Positions 11,201 to 20,519 of a stretch of 64,000 nt of DNA are shown here, piece after piece. The notes below the pieces were generated by a model, which had not been told where the DNA came from, did not search any database, and saw nothing but the letters and a program-made list of their open reading frames with translations. The DNA comes from Trichomonas vaginalis G3 (lineage: Eukaryota; Parabasalia; Trichomonadida; Trichomonadidae): positions 930,001 to 994,000 of the forward strand of contig NC_067208.1 in assembly GCF_026262505.1 (NCBI RefSeq). Direction: 5' to 3'. A program made the position numbers and the translations under genes. How positions within the stretch are numbered: position 1 is the first letter of the stretch; every line of letters starts with the position of its first letter.

Positions 11201-11385
11201 CGTTGGGATATCTTATTATCGCCGCTTTTCTTTAGGTTTTGCATTCCATTTAAAAACGATTTTATATGTTGCAACAAATATGCAATGGAAGCACGAAACA
11301 TAACGCATCCTTGAGCATTTGTAAATACTTCTGTTGTTACTTGTACACATTGTTGAAATAAAGCTTCTTGTTCATTGTCTTCCAT
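8206..11385 (-). CDS. TKL-family protein kinase with long helical tail, 1059 aa
   Basis: Serine/threonine kinase of the tyrosine-kinase-like group that is greatly expanded in trichomonads. I choose the ATG complementary to 11383-11385; the longer frame has no earlier ATG. Residues 1-210 are helical, as in the common N-terminal region of these kinases. The kinase domain covers about 221-475 and keeps all key residues: GNGGFG loop (227-232), Lys249 in AVKE, HRDLK (341-345), DFG (361-363), APE (386-388) and the terminal Arg of CWAANPSERP. Residues 500-1059 are Leu-rich helices, probably an ARM/HEAT-like scaffold. An initiator-like TCATT lies 34 bases before the start. It looks intact; substrate unknown. 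Confidence 0.92.
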   Translation of the reverse strand: MEDNEQEALFQQCVQVTTEVFTNAQGCVMFRASIAYLLQHIKSFLNGMQNLKKSGDNKISQRVLGRYCLTMNQVNDLIALTGPKWKEILITKKCSQVMDDIEKIRKLLNEMCGMLEFDTETIIGYNENQNLANKISDLSFYKDQLLDMRSNSLSATNAVDIMQLIEERLYSIRQDLPKKRRHTTVPKDTPSSPIESTSITDKLEEALDQFKDINITPDDMKIETKIGNGGFGTVFLGTRYSTGEYMAVKEIKPDKITTGGLSSLFSEIMVMSKLKHRHVIELTGIYNRRPYQIITRFCPGQSLFDRLHRPQGKPLTTMQKTRLAYQMAKGLEHLHSQGVVHRDLKTLNILLDNHDAAIIADFGLCGVITPKSKELTGSVGTPNYTAPEVLGHKKYNELVDVYSYGVILWEMATNLIPFREKTQAEIIDHVVHRGLRLKIPKNITDGLRRLIVNCWAANPSERPQFKEIVKLFETGMITFNDKEPITNPQMLKAESDEPPLNLKYISSVLHNPSNKNLCSVVDFITKDMSNETRDFLIGEEILDSYDSDSEHPERRLLLASHLLSDDMYDKYVDKAIETIKTLNEEQLCYAIKFILKVPERLLSKFDFFIEESIKSFNSNDQESGFLAIRLLSKFGTETTKKYHTEISEFLNKSSIENIRSQETVNAIVQIVPVILEDLKDSSLFISLLSGIFVIPAEFQTFIVDRVGAEHIQILFRAFLKSPRTHSVIAKILTMMKKSDIDKIVEDQTVFDDLEHLLNMECAQDSALMMFYVLSTSPNVPHMISKHPILNDILQMKGHELQRLMIFSALFQSEEFTKETPLITEGALKLLINALNDLNYANCALRVIGSLSTHKTGNAVISDFGILPIYVQYFLSPNCTDLSLCMTILINMAKFSIKVPQASLIVSCLMQDLVDSMNSKPTVLQTMIAIARSSPEAFQASDLQHNILPFISPKEDPLIVLYVLDLFNAIDLSVVKSFSRILVYCLLDTISQPEMQYPEILAQSITIINTLSSLYDVKDMLKDSSVLEFFKSAGGQMINFSDLHSKIESNVKYLSLYLSS

Positions 11386-11418
11386 CTTTAATTTGAATTC
11401 AAGAATTTTTGTCAAATC

Positions 11419-11423
11419 AATGA
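11419..11423 (-). promoter_or_regulatory. Initiator-like site of the kinase gene
   Basis: On the minus strand this reads TCATT and matches TCA-Py-(T/A), 34 bases before the chosen ATG. The distance is longer than typical, so this is tentative. Confidence 0.35.
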
Positions 11424-12489
11424 TTTTTTGTTCTTATTCAGAAATAGAAATTCCGTATAGTTGCGTTGTCTCTAAAAGAACTTTCACGCGATTGAAAAAA
11501 ATTGAGAGCAAAAACAAAAGTAAAGACGAGTTAAAGTAAAAATTGCATATCAAAAACACATATATGGAAAAATCGATTTAAACTAAGGGTTTCGTTTTGC
11601 GAAAAAAACGTACAATACGCAATTTCGCTAAAAAAACATTGAGCTAGCAATTTCGACCTTTGACTCCACTCAAGACGTCACTTTTTTTAATTTTGCGGTA
11701 TCATATTTTTGGAAAATCTTTATGAATATTATATAAAAAGTCTCTTTAATATCTATATTTCATATTTTTATCGATTTTTAAAGTTTTTGCGAAAAGTATT
11801 CAATTATTTTTGCTATTTGGTCGGGTAAATGTCGGATTTGCGACATTTTCTGATATGATATTCAGATTCTACGTTGATAATAATGCTTATAGAACCCTCT
11901 TGCTATTGTGTCAAAATTGCGAAACCGATAGCAAAAATATCTCGCAATATCAAAATTGAGATATTGAGTGAATTATGCATTATAGAGATTAAAAATCTGA
12001 TTTGTGAAAACATCTCATCAGTTTCTAGCTAATTCAAAAATCTTTACTATCTTATTCGATTAAAATGAAAAGGGAATAGTTTCATTATGCTTTAAATGAC
12101 AGCCTTATGATATAATCATAGTTTTCGCTCAATATGCAGCATTTTTTTCGAAATCTATGGTCAATATCCTAAATACTGATTGCTTTGCATTCATATCTCT
12201 TACATTTTCTATACCCACATCACTATTCATTGCTATTCCTATCTTTTTCATTTTTGTTTGTTTCTCATAATTTCTCAAAAAACACGATAACTTGATATTT
12301 GTAAAGATCATACTTTATAACGTAAATAAGAACTTGACCTATTAAGAAAAGCAGTAATGAAAAGAAAATCTGAAATTCATAAAAATTACAAGTTTCTGAT
12401 GACAATTAGCTTAATTAAACCAGGTACAAGATTATATAATTGTATTTTCTATCCAATTATCCATATAATATCTTATCCAGAAAAAATAA

Positions 12490-12495
12490 CTTGAT
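12490..12495. repeat. Target-site duplication of element A, left
   Basis: CTTGAT here is repeated exactly at 54371-54376, just outside the right end of element A. A 6-bp duplication is typical of Mavericks. Confidence 0.9.
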
Positions 12496-12705
12496 AGTAG
12501 TAGGATATGAAGGGTTGTGTGACTTTTTTTGTAAACGTAAGAATTCATGCAATATCGAGCGATTTTGTATCATTTTTTTTAACATATGAAGTAAAAAATG
12601 TATGATTCTGACGGTTTTTATTCTTACGTTTTTGAATAAATCAAGATTTAAAAAATTTTCAAAATTGTAAGACATTTACACTCAGCCCATACATAATGAA
12701 ATAAA
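12496..12705. repeat. Left terminal inverted repeat of element A
   Basis: About 210 bases, matching the complement of 54162-54370 with very few differences. A further stretch near 12917-12975 also matches the inside of the right arm (about 54115-54165), so the left arm contains roughly 210 extra bases (12706-12916). Confidence 0.9.
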
Positions 12706-12782
12706 AAATAAATCATTAAAAAATTAACATTAATTTTAAAATAATTTTTTTTATCTTTTATAAAAGAAGCTATATATAGATG

Positions 12783-12902
12783 ATGTCAGATATTCCGCGA
12801 TTAATTAAACATTGTTTAAATCCTGAATGGAATCAATGGAGTCATAATCAAAGACCTCATATACGAGTAAAAGAAATTAGAAATCATTATTTTCATGAAT
12901 AA
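12783..12902 (+). CDS. Possible 39-aa protein in the left arm of A
   Basis: Short frame starting MSDIPRLIKH and ending RNHYFHE, with non-repetitive composition and a TATATATAGA sequence just upstream. It lies in the extra 210 bases that separate two parts of the left terminal repeat. I do not recognise it. It could be a genuine small gene or chance. Confidence 0.3.
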   Translation: MSDIPRLIKHCLNPEWNQWSHNQRPHIRVKEIRNHYFHE

Positions 12903-12999
12903 AAGATTCACTACCATAATGAAATAAAAAAATAAAAAAATTTTTAAAAAATAAACTTTAAAAATTCATGTCTCAGAATCAACATTGAACTTTAAGAAA

Positions 13000-13368
13000 C
13001 TAATGATTATTTGAATTTATGAAATCAATTATTTGATTCATTCTTTCTTCAATCTCTTCTATTCTTTTTGTTAAATCATCAATTTTCATTAATGAGGTGA
13101 TTCTTGATTGAGGAATAGATTTCAAACTAACCACCCCCTTTATTTTTGAAATTTTGAATCCATCAACTTTAAACATTTTATTCAATTTACATGTTGTCAA
13201 TTCTTCAAATAATTTTTTATTATTAGCATAATAGTCATTAAATTCTTCAACAGATGAAAAAATTTTTATTTCAGTAATTGGTTTAACAACGTTTATTTTT
13301 TGTTGAACATTTTCACTTTCATTTATTTCTTCCTCCTCTGTTTCATTTATTTTTAAAATCGGTTTCAT
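13000..13368 (-). CDS. Element A: acidic/coiled-coil small protein, 122 aa
   Basis: The N-terminal 40 residues are Glu/Asn-rich, the middle has KVDGFKISKIKGVVSLKSI, and the C-terminus is a coiled coil (LTKRIEEIEERMNQI). The middle resembles the motif of small basic proteins in element B (43189-43425, 40639-41057) and element C (61769-62182): aromatic, Lys/Asp-Gly, then a basic cluster and a Leu. Function unknown; nucleic-acid binding is a guess from the basic motif. It looks whole. Confidence 0.55.
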   Translation of the reverse strand: MKPILKINETEEEEINESENVQQKINVVKPITEIKIFSSVEEFNDYYANNKKLFEELTTCKLNKMFKVDGFKISKIKGVVSLKSIPQSRITSLMKIDDLTKRIEEIEERMNQIIDFINSNNH

Positions 13369-13435
13369 TTATCATTAAATAAAAATTAGAATATAAGTGA
13401 TGAAATATATTTTTTTAATTAATATTAAATCAGAA

Positions 13436-13672
13436 ATGGCGGCAGGATTCTTTAAAAAAATATGGGATGGAATTAAGAAAGCTGCGGGTTGGGTTTATAA
13501 AAAGATTATTAAACCCGTTGCAAACTTTTTGGCACCAGTAGCGAAAACGGCAGGAACTATCATAGGTGGAGTATTAGGTACTAAAGCGGGTAATCCGGCG
13601 ATGGGAGCACAAGCAGGTAACGCAATTGGTGGAATAGCTGAAGGAATACTTAATAAAATAGGAGGTAGATAG
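13436..13672 (+). CDS. Element A: amphipathic Gly/Ala-rich virion-type protein, 78 aa
   Basis: I choose the ATG at 13436 because it follows the T-rich leader typical of these elements and begins MAAGFFKKIW, as does the neighbour on the other strand. An amphipathic, Trp- and Lys-containing N-terminal helix is followed by a Gly/Ala-rich hydrophobic stretch (AGTIIGGVLGTKAG). It recalls membrane-active minor capsid proteins (adenovirus protein VI type) or small-virus lytic peptides, by composition only. It lies next to the capsid gene, which fits a minor virion protein. Confidence 0.55.
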   Translation: MAAGFFKKIWDGIKKAAGWVYKKIIKPVANFLAPVAKTAGTIIGGVLGTKAGNPAMGAQAGNAIGGIAEGILNKIGGR

Positions 13673-13696
13673 TGGAAAAATAAATAAATATTATTT

Positions 13697-13912
13697 TTAT
13701 CTTAGTATCGGTTGTAGTCTTTGATAAACTTTTTCTCCTTTATTTAAAACTTCTCTTATTGGGGCAGCTTTTGGTGTTATTGATTCAGCAACGTCACTAA
13801 TTGCTTCTTTATTCTTAAATATCCAATTTGCTCCCTTCTTCATTGTTTCCCAAACTTTATGCGCTCCTCTTTTTACTTTATCCCATAATTTTTTAAAGAA
13901 TCCTGCAGCCAT
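13697..13912 (-). CDS. Element A: second MAAGFFKK-type amphipathic protein, 71 aa
   Basis: Begins MAAGFFKKLWDKVKRGAHKV, so it shares its N-terminal helix with the 78-aa protein encoded convergently at 13436-13672, while the C-terminal half differs. It is strongly basic and amphipathic. Element C encodes a comparable protein (57805-58047, MGFFSKIGNFFRN). It is probably a membrane-active or core virion component. Its start is divergent from the capsid gene, 69 bases away. Confidence 0.55.
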   Translation of the reverse strand: MAAGFFKKLWDKVKRGAHKVWETMKKGANWIFKNKEAISDVAESITPKAAPIREVLNKGEKVYQRLQPILR

Positions 13913-13981
13913 AGTTGATTATTTCATTAAAATTAAAAATTCATTTTCATCTTTTAATTTTGATTTTTTATTTATTAATAA

Positions 13982-15622
13982 ATGACGACTAACTATTTGG
14001 TGCCAAACACTAAACCGATTAATGGAAATGTGTTTCATTCATTCGAAAAGATAAATGAAATATTCGCAAAGAATGACGGTAGAAGATATTATAGAGAACT
14101 TGAAAGTTCATGCTATGACTCTGATGCTCCATATTTTGATGATAAACAAACTCATTTAAGAATTACAAATCCAGCTCATGATGTGAATCAATTAGGTGAC
14201 ACATATATTAAACGCAAAGTTAAAGCAACTCTAGTTTCAAATAAAGCTTTCACATGTGATGCCGCTTTTAAATGCATGCGTTTATTCGTTGGTTACAAAT
14301 CATCAAATCAAAGCTTTAAACAATTAGAAGTAGAAACTGAAAGAGGTGATGCCGGTTATCTTCAGATGGATTGCGCCCGTGAATCTTTCGCATTTGCAAC
14401 ATATAAACCAAAATCAGAAAGGAAAGTTAAAAAGTTTGTTCATTCGTTATATAATAATGTTCAAAAATATGATAACTCAGTATGTGGTAAATATATTGAC
14501 CCTTCAGAAGTTTTCAAGAAAGCAAATGAAGAAGTTGATGTCACTTTTGATATGATTATTCCAGTAAATGATTTGTTAGCATTTCAGGCGTTCGATGATT
14601 ATCCTAAATCATTTGGTGATATCATTCTTAAATATTATGTTTTCAGGGATACTTTAGTATTTTGTCAGGTTGACCCGTTAAGAGTTGCTGATTTACAAAA
14701 TTACGTTTATGAAAAGATAACTGATGAAAATTATGAAAAGATTATGAATCATGTTTATAAATATGATCGCAAATTCCAACAAATCGGACTTCCTGCCAAA
14801 TTAATTACAAGCTTAGCCGCTACAACTGCTGACGCAACAGTTGATGACGTTATTATTTCATGCACAAAGATGGAAGTTTTAGAGGATAAATGCATTACAC
14901 CAGGATACGGTTTAATTGAAGAATCAGTTAAAGCAATACCACGTTTATTCAGTAAGGAAGATCCATTCATGATTCCAGCTCAACATATTGACGTTCGTTC
15001 ACTAAATGGAGGTTGCATCACTCCTGAAGGTATCAGCTCAGATTTCTCATACGCTCTTCATAATGTTACAGATGTTGTGTTAACATTTCCGAAGAATGCA
15101 ATGCAAAGAACAGTTTTAGAAAATCCAATGCTTCGAGGTCTTCAGGTCACTATAGATTCCAGAAACTTCCCCGATCAAGCGATGACCACAGTGGGCGACA
15201 TATTCTTTACACGTATGCTTCAAGCTTCTGATTTAGATGGAGTGAATGAATGCACAGAAGAATACGAGGACTCATTAACTAGACCACTGAATGATGATAA
15301 TGGCACGCCATTAGCTAGAACATGGAAAGACCAAACTTCATTCTTATGCACTATTCCAGTTCAACGTGATGGAGCGGGTATATTCTTTGATGGATTAGAA
15401 ACTTTCAACTCACAAGTTACAGTACAAGTGAAAGCTTATCCAATCATTCAGGGTGAAAATGACACTTACTGTTCAAAGGTGACAAATCCTCCTCAGGTTT
15501 GGTTTACTAGGACTACATATTGGACATGGACACCAGATGAAGGTTTGAAATATCATCCAACAGGTACACCACCACAGTATAGAAATTCATATGATGAAAT
15601 ATTGATGAATAGAAATGTTTAA
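13982..15622 (+). CDS. Element A: major capsid protein, double jelly-roll type, 546 aa
   Basis: The size, the beta-rich sequence and the position before the packaging ATPase fit the Polinton major capsid protein. Typical stretches include a central FDMIIPVNDLLAFQAFDDYPKS-type segment (residues 189-210) and a C-terminal jelly-roll ending in aromatic strands (TRTTYWTWTPDEG). It would form the hexon-like capsomers of an icosahedral particle. The frame is complete, with a T-rich leader before the ATG. The family is assigned from motif style and synteny rather than a search. Confidence 0.75.
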   Translation: MTTNYLVPNTKPINGNVFHSFEKINEIFAKNDGRRYYRELESSCYDSDAPYFDDKQTHLRITNPAHDVNQLGDTYIKRKVKATLVSNKAFTCDAAFKCMRLFVGYKSSNQSFKQLEVETERGDAGYLQMDCARESFAFATYKPKSERKVKKFVHSLYNNVQKYDNSVCGKYIDPSEVFKKANEEVDVTFDMIIPVNDLLAFQAFDDYPKSFGDIILKYYVFRDTLVFCQVDPLRVADLQNYVYEKITDENYEKIMNHVYKYDRKFQQIGLPAKLITSLAATTADATVDDVIISCTKMEVLEDKCITPGYGLIEESVKAIPRLFSKEDPFMIPAQHIDVRSLNGGCITPEGISSDFSYALHNVTDVVLTFPKNAMQRTVLENPMLRGLQVTIDSRNFPDQAMTTVGDIFFTRMLQASDLDGVNECTEEYEDSLTRPLNDDNGTPLARTWKDQTSFLCTIPVQRDGAGIFFDGLETFNSQVTVQVKAYPIIQGENDTYCSKVTNPPQVWFTRTTYWTWTPDEGLKYHPTGTPPQYRNSYDEILMNRNV

Positions 15623-15646
15623 AATTATAAATTTATTTTTGATTAA

Positions 15647-16435
15647 ATGGATTTAAATTCATCCACCCCTTATGAAGAATTAGCGGGAGTATATAATACA
15701 TACGTAGATGATATGATTAATGAAGCATTGAGTGATAATAGAAATGCTCTATCTAAGGAAAAATTAATGAAAATTCCATATTCTGAATGTTACTTAAATT
15801 CAATCACTGCAGCAATTGGTAAACAAAATAAAGGTAAAACATTAACGATATTAAAACAAATTATCATTATTGCTAACACTTCCCCCTATTCACATGTGTT
15901 AATTTATATCAACCGTTCAGGTTCACCTTCAGATGATACATTTGAATCTTTAAAGCATTTAATCAAAATTCCAATTATTTATTTATCACAAGAAGAAGCA
16001 GAAGATTATTTAAAAAACTTTTTAATGTATAAAGAATTATATAATACAATCAAGAAGCAAGGATTAGAGGATAAAATTATTGATAAACAACGGGATGAAT
16101 TATTTGAAACACTTTCTATTTCAAATTTTGATAGAGAATTTTTGCATTCACTCATTTTTCTAGATGATGCAGTGAAATCAAAACTAATAACAAATGAGAA
16201 ATCATATTTTAATCAGTTATTAACTCAATGTCGACACATTCAGGGTTCATTCTTCATGGCTGTTCAATATTTCAAAGCATTAAGCACAAACATTAAATCA
16301 AATCTATCAACACTTTTCATTTTCAGTGGGTTTAGTCGTCAACAGTTGAACGTTATGCTTTATCAAGTGAATTTACCAATGAGCATTAATGAACTTTACA
16401 CACAATATCAGCAATTAGGTGAACATGGAAAATAA
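15647..16435 (+). CDS. Element A: genome-packaging ATPase (FtsK/HerA-A32 type), 262 aa
   Basis: Walker A is GKQNKGKT near residues 63-70, preceded by a beta strand (YLNSITAAI). Walker B is LIFLDDA near residue 180. The C-terminal part (FSGFSRQQLNVML) matches the corresponding part of the element B homologue (FQGFSRYDIELIW). It would drive DNA into the capsid. It follows the capsid gene by 24 bases in the same direction. It looks whole. Confidence 0.8.
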   Translation: MDLNSSTPYEELAGVYNTYVDDMINEALSDNRNALSKEKLMKIPYSECYLNSITAAIGKQNKGKTLTILKQIIIIANTSPYSHVLIYINRSGSPSDDTFESLKHLIKIPIIYLSQEEAEDYLKNFLMYKELYNTIKKQGLEDKIIDKQRDELFETLSISNFDREFLHSLIFLDDAVKSKLITNEKSYFNQLLTQCRHIQGSFFMAVQYFKALSTNIKSNLSTLFIFSGFSRQQLNVMLYQVNLPMSINELYTQYQQLGEHGK

Positions 16436-16514
16436 TAGTTGATTTAAAATAAGGAAGTGTTAAATTTGATTAACTTTTTATAATTAATTTTTATTTTTTA
16501 TTTATAATTAAACA

Positions 16515-17407
16515 TGACAGAAATAGCAAATCTTCTACAGGTTCCATTAAAACAAGGAACAAACAAAAAGGGTGCATATAATAGAACTATGAAAGTTCTG
16601 ATGGAATGAAAGAATTAGTTCATATTGTTGCTGGTCTTCAAAAAGATGTTAAACAATGAGAAACGTTAACATTACCAGAAGCTCAAGCATATGCCAAACG
16701 TCATGGTCCAAATTGGGAAGCACACGAAGCAGATTACGGGTCCAAATGGAAAACCCGATGGTATAATGAAGTTTTCGTTACTGATGGTCAAGGTAATATT
16801 AAAGTCATAAATGGTTATAAATTAACTATGTCTGATTATCCTAAACGTAAAGCATATAATGAACGTTATCCTATGCAATTTGATGAAAATGGAAAAGCTG
16901 TTAAACAATACATTGGAGAAGGTGAAAATGGTCCAATTAATTCATACCGTCATAATCCATATTCTTATTTCAATGAAGAATTAAATGCTATTGAAGAGGG
17001 ACCGGATGGATTACCACGATATTCTAACCAGTTTGATGGTCAATATGCAAATATTAGACCTGAAAATTTCAGCTAAGAAATTCTTTAAAGTTGCTTTATT
17101 CGATCCAGTTTTCGCAAATGTTAAAGATGAACTTAAACACCAATTCCAACCAATTATAGTAGCAAGAATTGCATCAGGTGCTTTATCTCAAGCATTCAAA
17201 GATTTAATTAAGAAACCATTATATCAGCAACGAGGTTTAACTTATGATTTAGTTAAGGAATTAGATAAAAGAAAATTTGAGAAATCAGATGATTATAAGA
17301 ATGCAATTAATGAATATATTCGGTCTATTAATTTCGATGAAACAGCTAAAAATCAACTTCATGAACAAATACAGGGAATAATAGATTCAAAAGTTCCAGC
17401 AAAATAA
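16515..17407 (+). pseudogene. Element A: structural-type gene, broken
   Basis: Coding-like sequence in more than one frame, beginning with an ATG after a T-rich leader. Segments such as SDYPKRKAYNERYPMQFDE and a Lys/Glu-rich helical C-terminus have normal protein composition. I do not recognise the family. Its position between the packaging ATPase and the fibre region suggests a virion gene. Fossil, with a few breaks. Confidence 0.5.
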
Positions 17408-17440
17408 AAGTTTAAATATATTTTTTTTATTCGAATATAA

Positions 17441-18105
17441 ATGAGAAGACGTTTCACTAGTCAAAAGAACACTAACGCAAAAGCAGAGATTACGGTTGGT
17501 TATAACGTAAATGATGATAAATCACGAATTATTCAAAATGTTAAGTTAATGTTAGCCCTGAACTAACAAGGTCAACTCAACAAATTTATTAACTCGTGAC
17601 TTACCGAAGAATGAGGAGAATGAAGAAAACCATGAGAATGGAGACCCAATCATTTTATCTGAACCCAGTAAAGAACCTGTTGAAATTCCCACTTATCCAA
17701 CATACCCCACCTCTTTCATCAAACATCGAGAACCCATATAAAATAGACATTAATTCTGAATTAATGAAAATTTACCGTGATATAATAATTAATAATTATG
17801 ATTCAATAATAAATTTAATTGACCAATCCGGTTTAATTATTTTACCTTATGAATCATTAATTCACATTATCGCCATTCTTTGTGATGTTCAAGATTCAGA
17901 CGCTAAGATTCAATTTTTCATAGATGATGAGTTTCATGCTGCGGAACAGTTGCAAAAAATAAATCCTATAAAGGATATTAGCACAATTAAGATATCAAAG
18001 AACGGAACAACAACTGAACTTCATTTAACATATAATGATATTTATAATAAAATAGTTGATGAATATAAAATATCACTTGAAAAATTCTTTGTTAAGGCTA
18101 TTTAA
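17441..18105 (+). pseudogene. Element A: homologue of the B gene at 24841-25482, broken
   Basis: The start follows a TTTTTTTTATTCGAATATAA leader. The C-terminal part is related to the element B protein: both have a helical stretch with a Tyr-rich start (LMKIYRDII / LYQTILL), then a segment ending in a beta-rich tail. In both elements it sits next to a divergent or convergent minus-strand gene and before the penton-like gene. Function unknown. Fossil. Confidence 0.5.
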
Positions 18106-18581
18106 TATTCAAGCATTAACATTATCGAATAATAATCCTTTGAATCATAATCAATAATAATTGACCTTTCACCAGTTTCTATCGTTTGTTTTATTTCTTT
18201 TTGTTCCCCACTATCCGGATCGGTCATTGTAATTGTTTTTGTTATAGTATCAGCTTTATCTTTAACTTCAATCTTTTTTCCATCGGGATATTTAAACCAA
18301 AATTCCAAAAATTCGATATTGTCAATCTGTTCATATTTTAATCTATCAATTACATTTTTAATACCATCTGAAAATCTTATGAAATGGTCATTATATGGGT
18401 TTGATTGAACTAAATTTGAATGAAGTGAAATATAACCTGTTGATGAATATGACACTGACTCATATTTTCTGAAAACACTAAAATTTATAACATGAATGAA
18501 TTTCTTATTCGTTGAATTTATGAATTCTTGAGGTAATCTTATTCTAGTTTTATTTATCACTGGAAAATAACGCTTTACCAT
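18102..18581 (-). CDS. Element A: unknown protein, 159 aa
   Basis: Begins MVKRYFPVINK. Beta-rich with a central charged loop (KDKADTITKTITMTDPDSG). It overlaps the end of the plus-strand gene by 4 bases and shares an 18-bp start region with the penton-like gene. By position it matches the element B gene at 24414-24815, although sequence similarity is weak by eye. Possibly a minor virion protein. Confidence 0.5.
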   Translation of the reverse strand: MVKRYFPVINKTRIRLPQEFINSTNKKFIHVINFSVFRKYESVSYSSTGYISLHSNLVQSNPYNDHFIRFSDGIKNVIDRLKYEQIDNIEFLEFWFKYPDGKKIEVKDKADTITKTITMTDPDSGEQKEIKQTIETGERSIIIDYDSKDYYSIMLMLEY

Positions 18582-18599
18582 ATTTTAATCGTAATAAAA
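18582..18599. promoter_or_regulatory. 18-bp bidirectional start region in A
   Basis: Only 18 bases separate the start codons of the divergent genes at 18581 and 18600. The sequence reads ATTTTAATCGTAATAAAA, with a T-run entering and an A-run leaving, so each strand sees a T-rich box just before its ATG. Comparable spaces occur at 23514-23529, 24816-24840, 58901-58918 and 61161-61176. Confidence 0.5.
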
Positions 18600-19271
18600 A
18601 TGTCAATTATCAATATTATTTCGAATAATAGCTGTGAATTAAATTTAACAGTTAGCGGAATTTATAATGTTACTCTCGTTTCTGTGAGTGGTAAATTTAA
18701 TCCCATTCTTTTAGACCCTTCAGATTATATATCATTTATTAAAGATGACCTTGAAAAAACGTATGATATGTATATAAATAATGTGATAGCAAAATGGGAT
18801 ATTAACATGATTTTAAGTTATTTAAATGAATCATTTATCGTATGGTATGAAGAAAATTTTAAATCAAAACCCGATAAACTTTTTGAACTTGATGAAATAA
18901 ATAACCTTATTAAATTCCCGCTGAAAATTAAATTTTGTACTCCTCATCTTCGTTCATTGTTGGGGATATTAAATTTTGAAAAAGATGTTGGGGATGTTTT
19001 GTATTCTGACACTGGTTTCAATTTTCATTTTAATCAAATGTGATAAAGTTAATACCCCAATGAGATTTTCACATAAACATTAGACCCTAACTTCTTACCC
19101 ATCAATACAAAACATTTTATCCATCAACTTAACACATTTTCTTTATCATATCCATTCAAATTATCCGGGAATTCATATTTTCTTCATTCAAAAGATTTAT
19201 CAAATATTAAATTTAGAATAACTGACATATTTGATTGTGATTTAGAATTCATGAATGAAATATTATGGTAA
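18600..19271 (+). pseudogene. Element A: penton-like (single jelly-roll) minor capsid gene, broken
   Basis: Beta-rich coding sequence. Near the end the segment DLSNIKFRITDIFD corresponds to KDMQFRLVDFQG in the element B protein (25679-26455), the terminal signature of Polinton penton proteins (a strand, then Asp and Gly, then a last strand). It would form the vertices of the particle. Fossil with few breaks. I infer the end at 19271 from this similarity. Confidence 0.5.
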
Positions 19272-19334
19272 TTTCAAATAGAGAAAATAGCCGATGAGAT
19301 AACGGATTAAATATTTATTTTTAAATCATAATAA

Positions 19335-20385
19335 ATGATTAAAACACAAACATTAAGGCGCAAAGCGCCCAGGTCCTTCAGACCATTAACTACGCCATAT
19401 ATGCATATAATTCAAAGACGGCAGAACAAAACGCAAAGGTTGAAATATGGAGATTTGGAGATAGTATTGAAAAATGACCATTTCGAATTCGTTTGCAAAG
19501 GTGGTGCAGTGATATCAAATATAAAAGAAATTTTATTTATGAATTCAAAAATTAAAGGAATAACGGATGATATAAATCAATTCCACCAGAAGAAGAGATA
19601 TTACGCATTAAATGCATTTCTAAAGTTTTGAAGATTGGAAGATTTAATTTAAATGAGGAATTCATAGAAGGTTTCCTAAACGACATAATGAAGAAGGTAG
19701 ATAAGGAATACGTGGATAGTGAGTTAAATAAGAAGGCAAATTTGGTTTATGTTGATGAAAAAGATAATGAAATTAAAGAAAAGGTTGAATGGTATCATGA
19801 ATGGACATTTGAGACTTTTAAAGTTAAAGCTGATACAGAATGGGTTTCAGGATGTTTAGATCTTAAAGCAGATAAAACTTATGTTGATGAAATTATGCAA
19901 AGAAGTCGGAAGTAAATGATGTGATTACAAGCATGAAAAATGAAATACTTCAAACATTATATCCTGTTGGTTCTATTTATACGTCAATGAATTCAACAAA
20001 TCCAGCAACAGTTTTAGGTTTTGGTACGTGGAAGCAGATTGTAGATAAATTCTTATACTGTGCTAGATATTCAAAGCAAACAGGAGGTTCGAAGAAAATT
20101 AAAGAAGCAAACCTTCCACCGCACACTCATACAGGAACTACAAACACAACAGGTAATCATTCACATTCAATAACAAAAAGAGGTTATACAAATCTTGCAG
20201 CGGGTTCGAATAGACAGGGAATGAATAGATCTGATATTTCAACTGACCCAGTAGATTCAAGCACAGGTATTTTCTGTGGAACTGCAGGAAATCATTCACA
20301 CACTTTCACAACAAATCCAACAGGCTCGGGTAAAGATTACATGCCACCATTTGTGACTGTATTCGCATGGTACCGCGTTCATTGA
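19335..20385 (+). pseudogene. Element A: fibre with phage-type collar tip, broken
   Basis: The shaft region has the repeated motif KADKEYVDE / KANLVYVDEKDNEI typical of trimeric fibres. The tip (19921-20385) reads PVGSIYTSMNS, FGTWKQIVDKFLYC, then PPHTHTG, GNHSHSI, GNHSHTF and MPPFVTVFAWYR. This is the collar/receptor-tip fold of phage tail fibres, with His-x-His metal-binding pairs as in the T4 gp37 tip. A GC-rich double hairpin (19357-19384) lies inside the 5' coding part. The tip is almost identical in DNA to element B at 28960-29417. Fossil with about two breaks. Confidence 0.7.
19357..19384. repeat. GC-rich double hairpin inside the A fibre gene
   Basis: GGCGC-AAA-GCGCC is followed by GGTC-CTTCA-GACC. 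Same family as 22496-22519, 24986-25011, 34769-34790, 44361-44383, 44414-44441, 47533-47556 and 52021-52052. It lies in frame in coding sequence (peptide RRKAPRSFRPL). Confidence 0.75.
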
Positions 20386-20390
20386 ATGTG

Positions 20391-20415
20391 CTTGAGCCCA
20401 GACTTTTGGGTCAAG
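20391..20415 (+). terminator. Hairpin just after the A fibre gene
   Basis: CTTGA-G-CCCA and TGGG-TCAAG pair around a short loop 6 bases after the fibre stop codon. It may act at the RNA 3' end. The corresponding place in B lacks the right arm. Confidence 0.4.
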
Positions 20416-20519
20416 GCTTACCGAATGAAACTAAATATATTTTATGTCTGTAATTAATTAGGTAATGAAGTAATGGATGAACTGCAGAAATAATGTTTAC
20501 GTTAATGTTTACGTTAATG

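Larger units (their letters stand above)
11386..12495. other. Host spacer between the kinase and element A
   Basis: About 1.1 kb of AT-rich sequence with no convincing gene. It holds the kinase promoter and, at 11577-11600, a motif containing AAGGGTTTCGTTTTGC that recurs inverted on the far side of element A. Short minus frames here lack protein-like composition. Confidence 0.5.

Noticed and set aside
11386-11415. Longer kinase frame starting at a TTG
   Set aside because: No ATG in this extension; the ATG at 11385 is preferred.
12457-12675. 72-codon frame with a similar frame at 54173-54397
   Set aside because: The similarity is explained by the terminal inverted repeats of element A; the two frames end differently outside the repeat, so a gene is unlikely.
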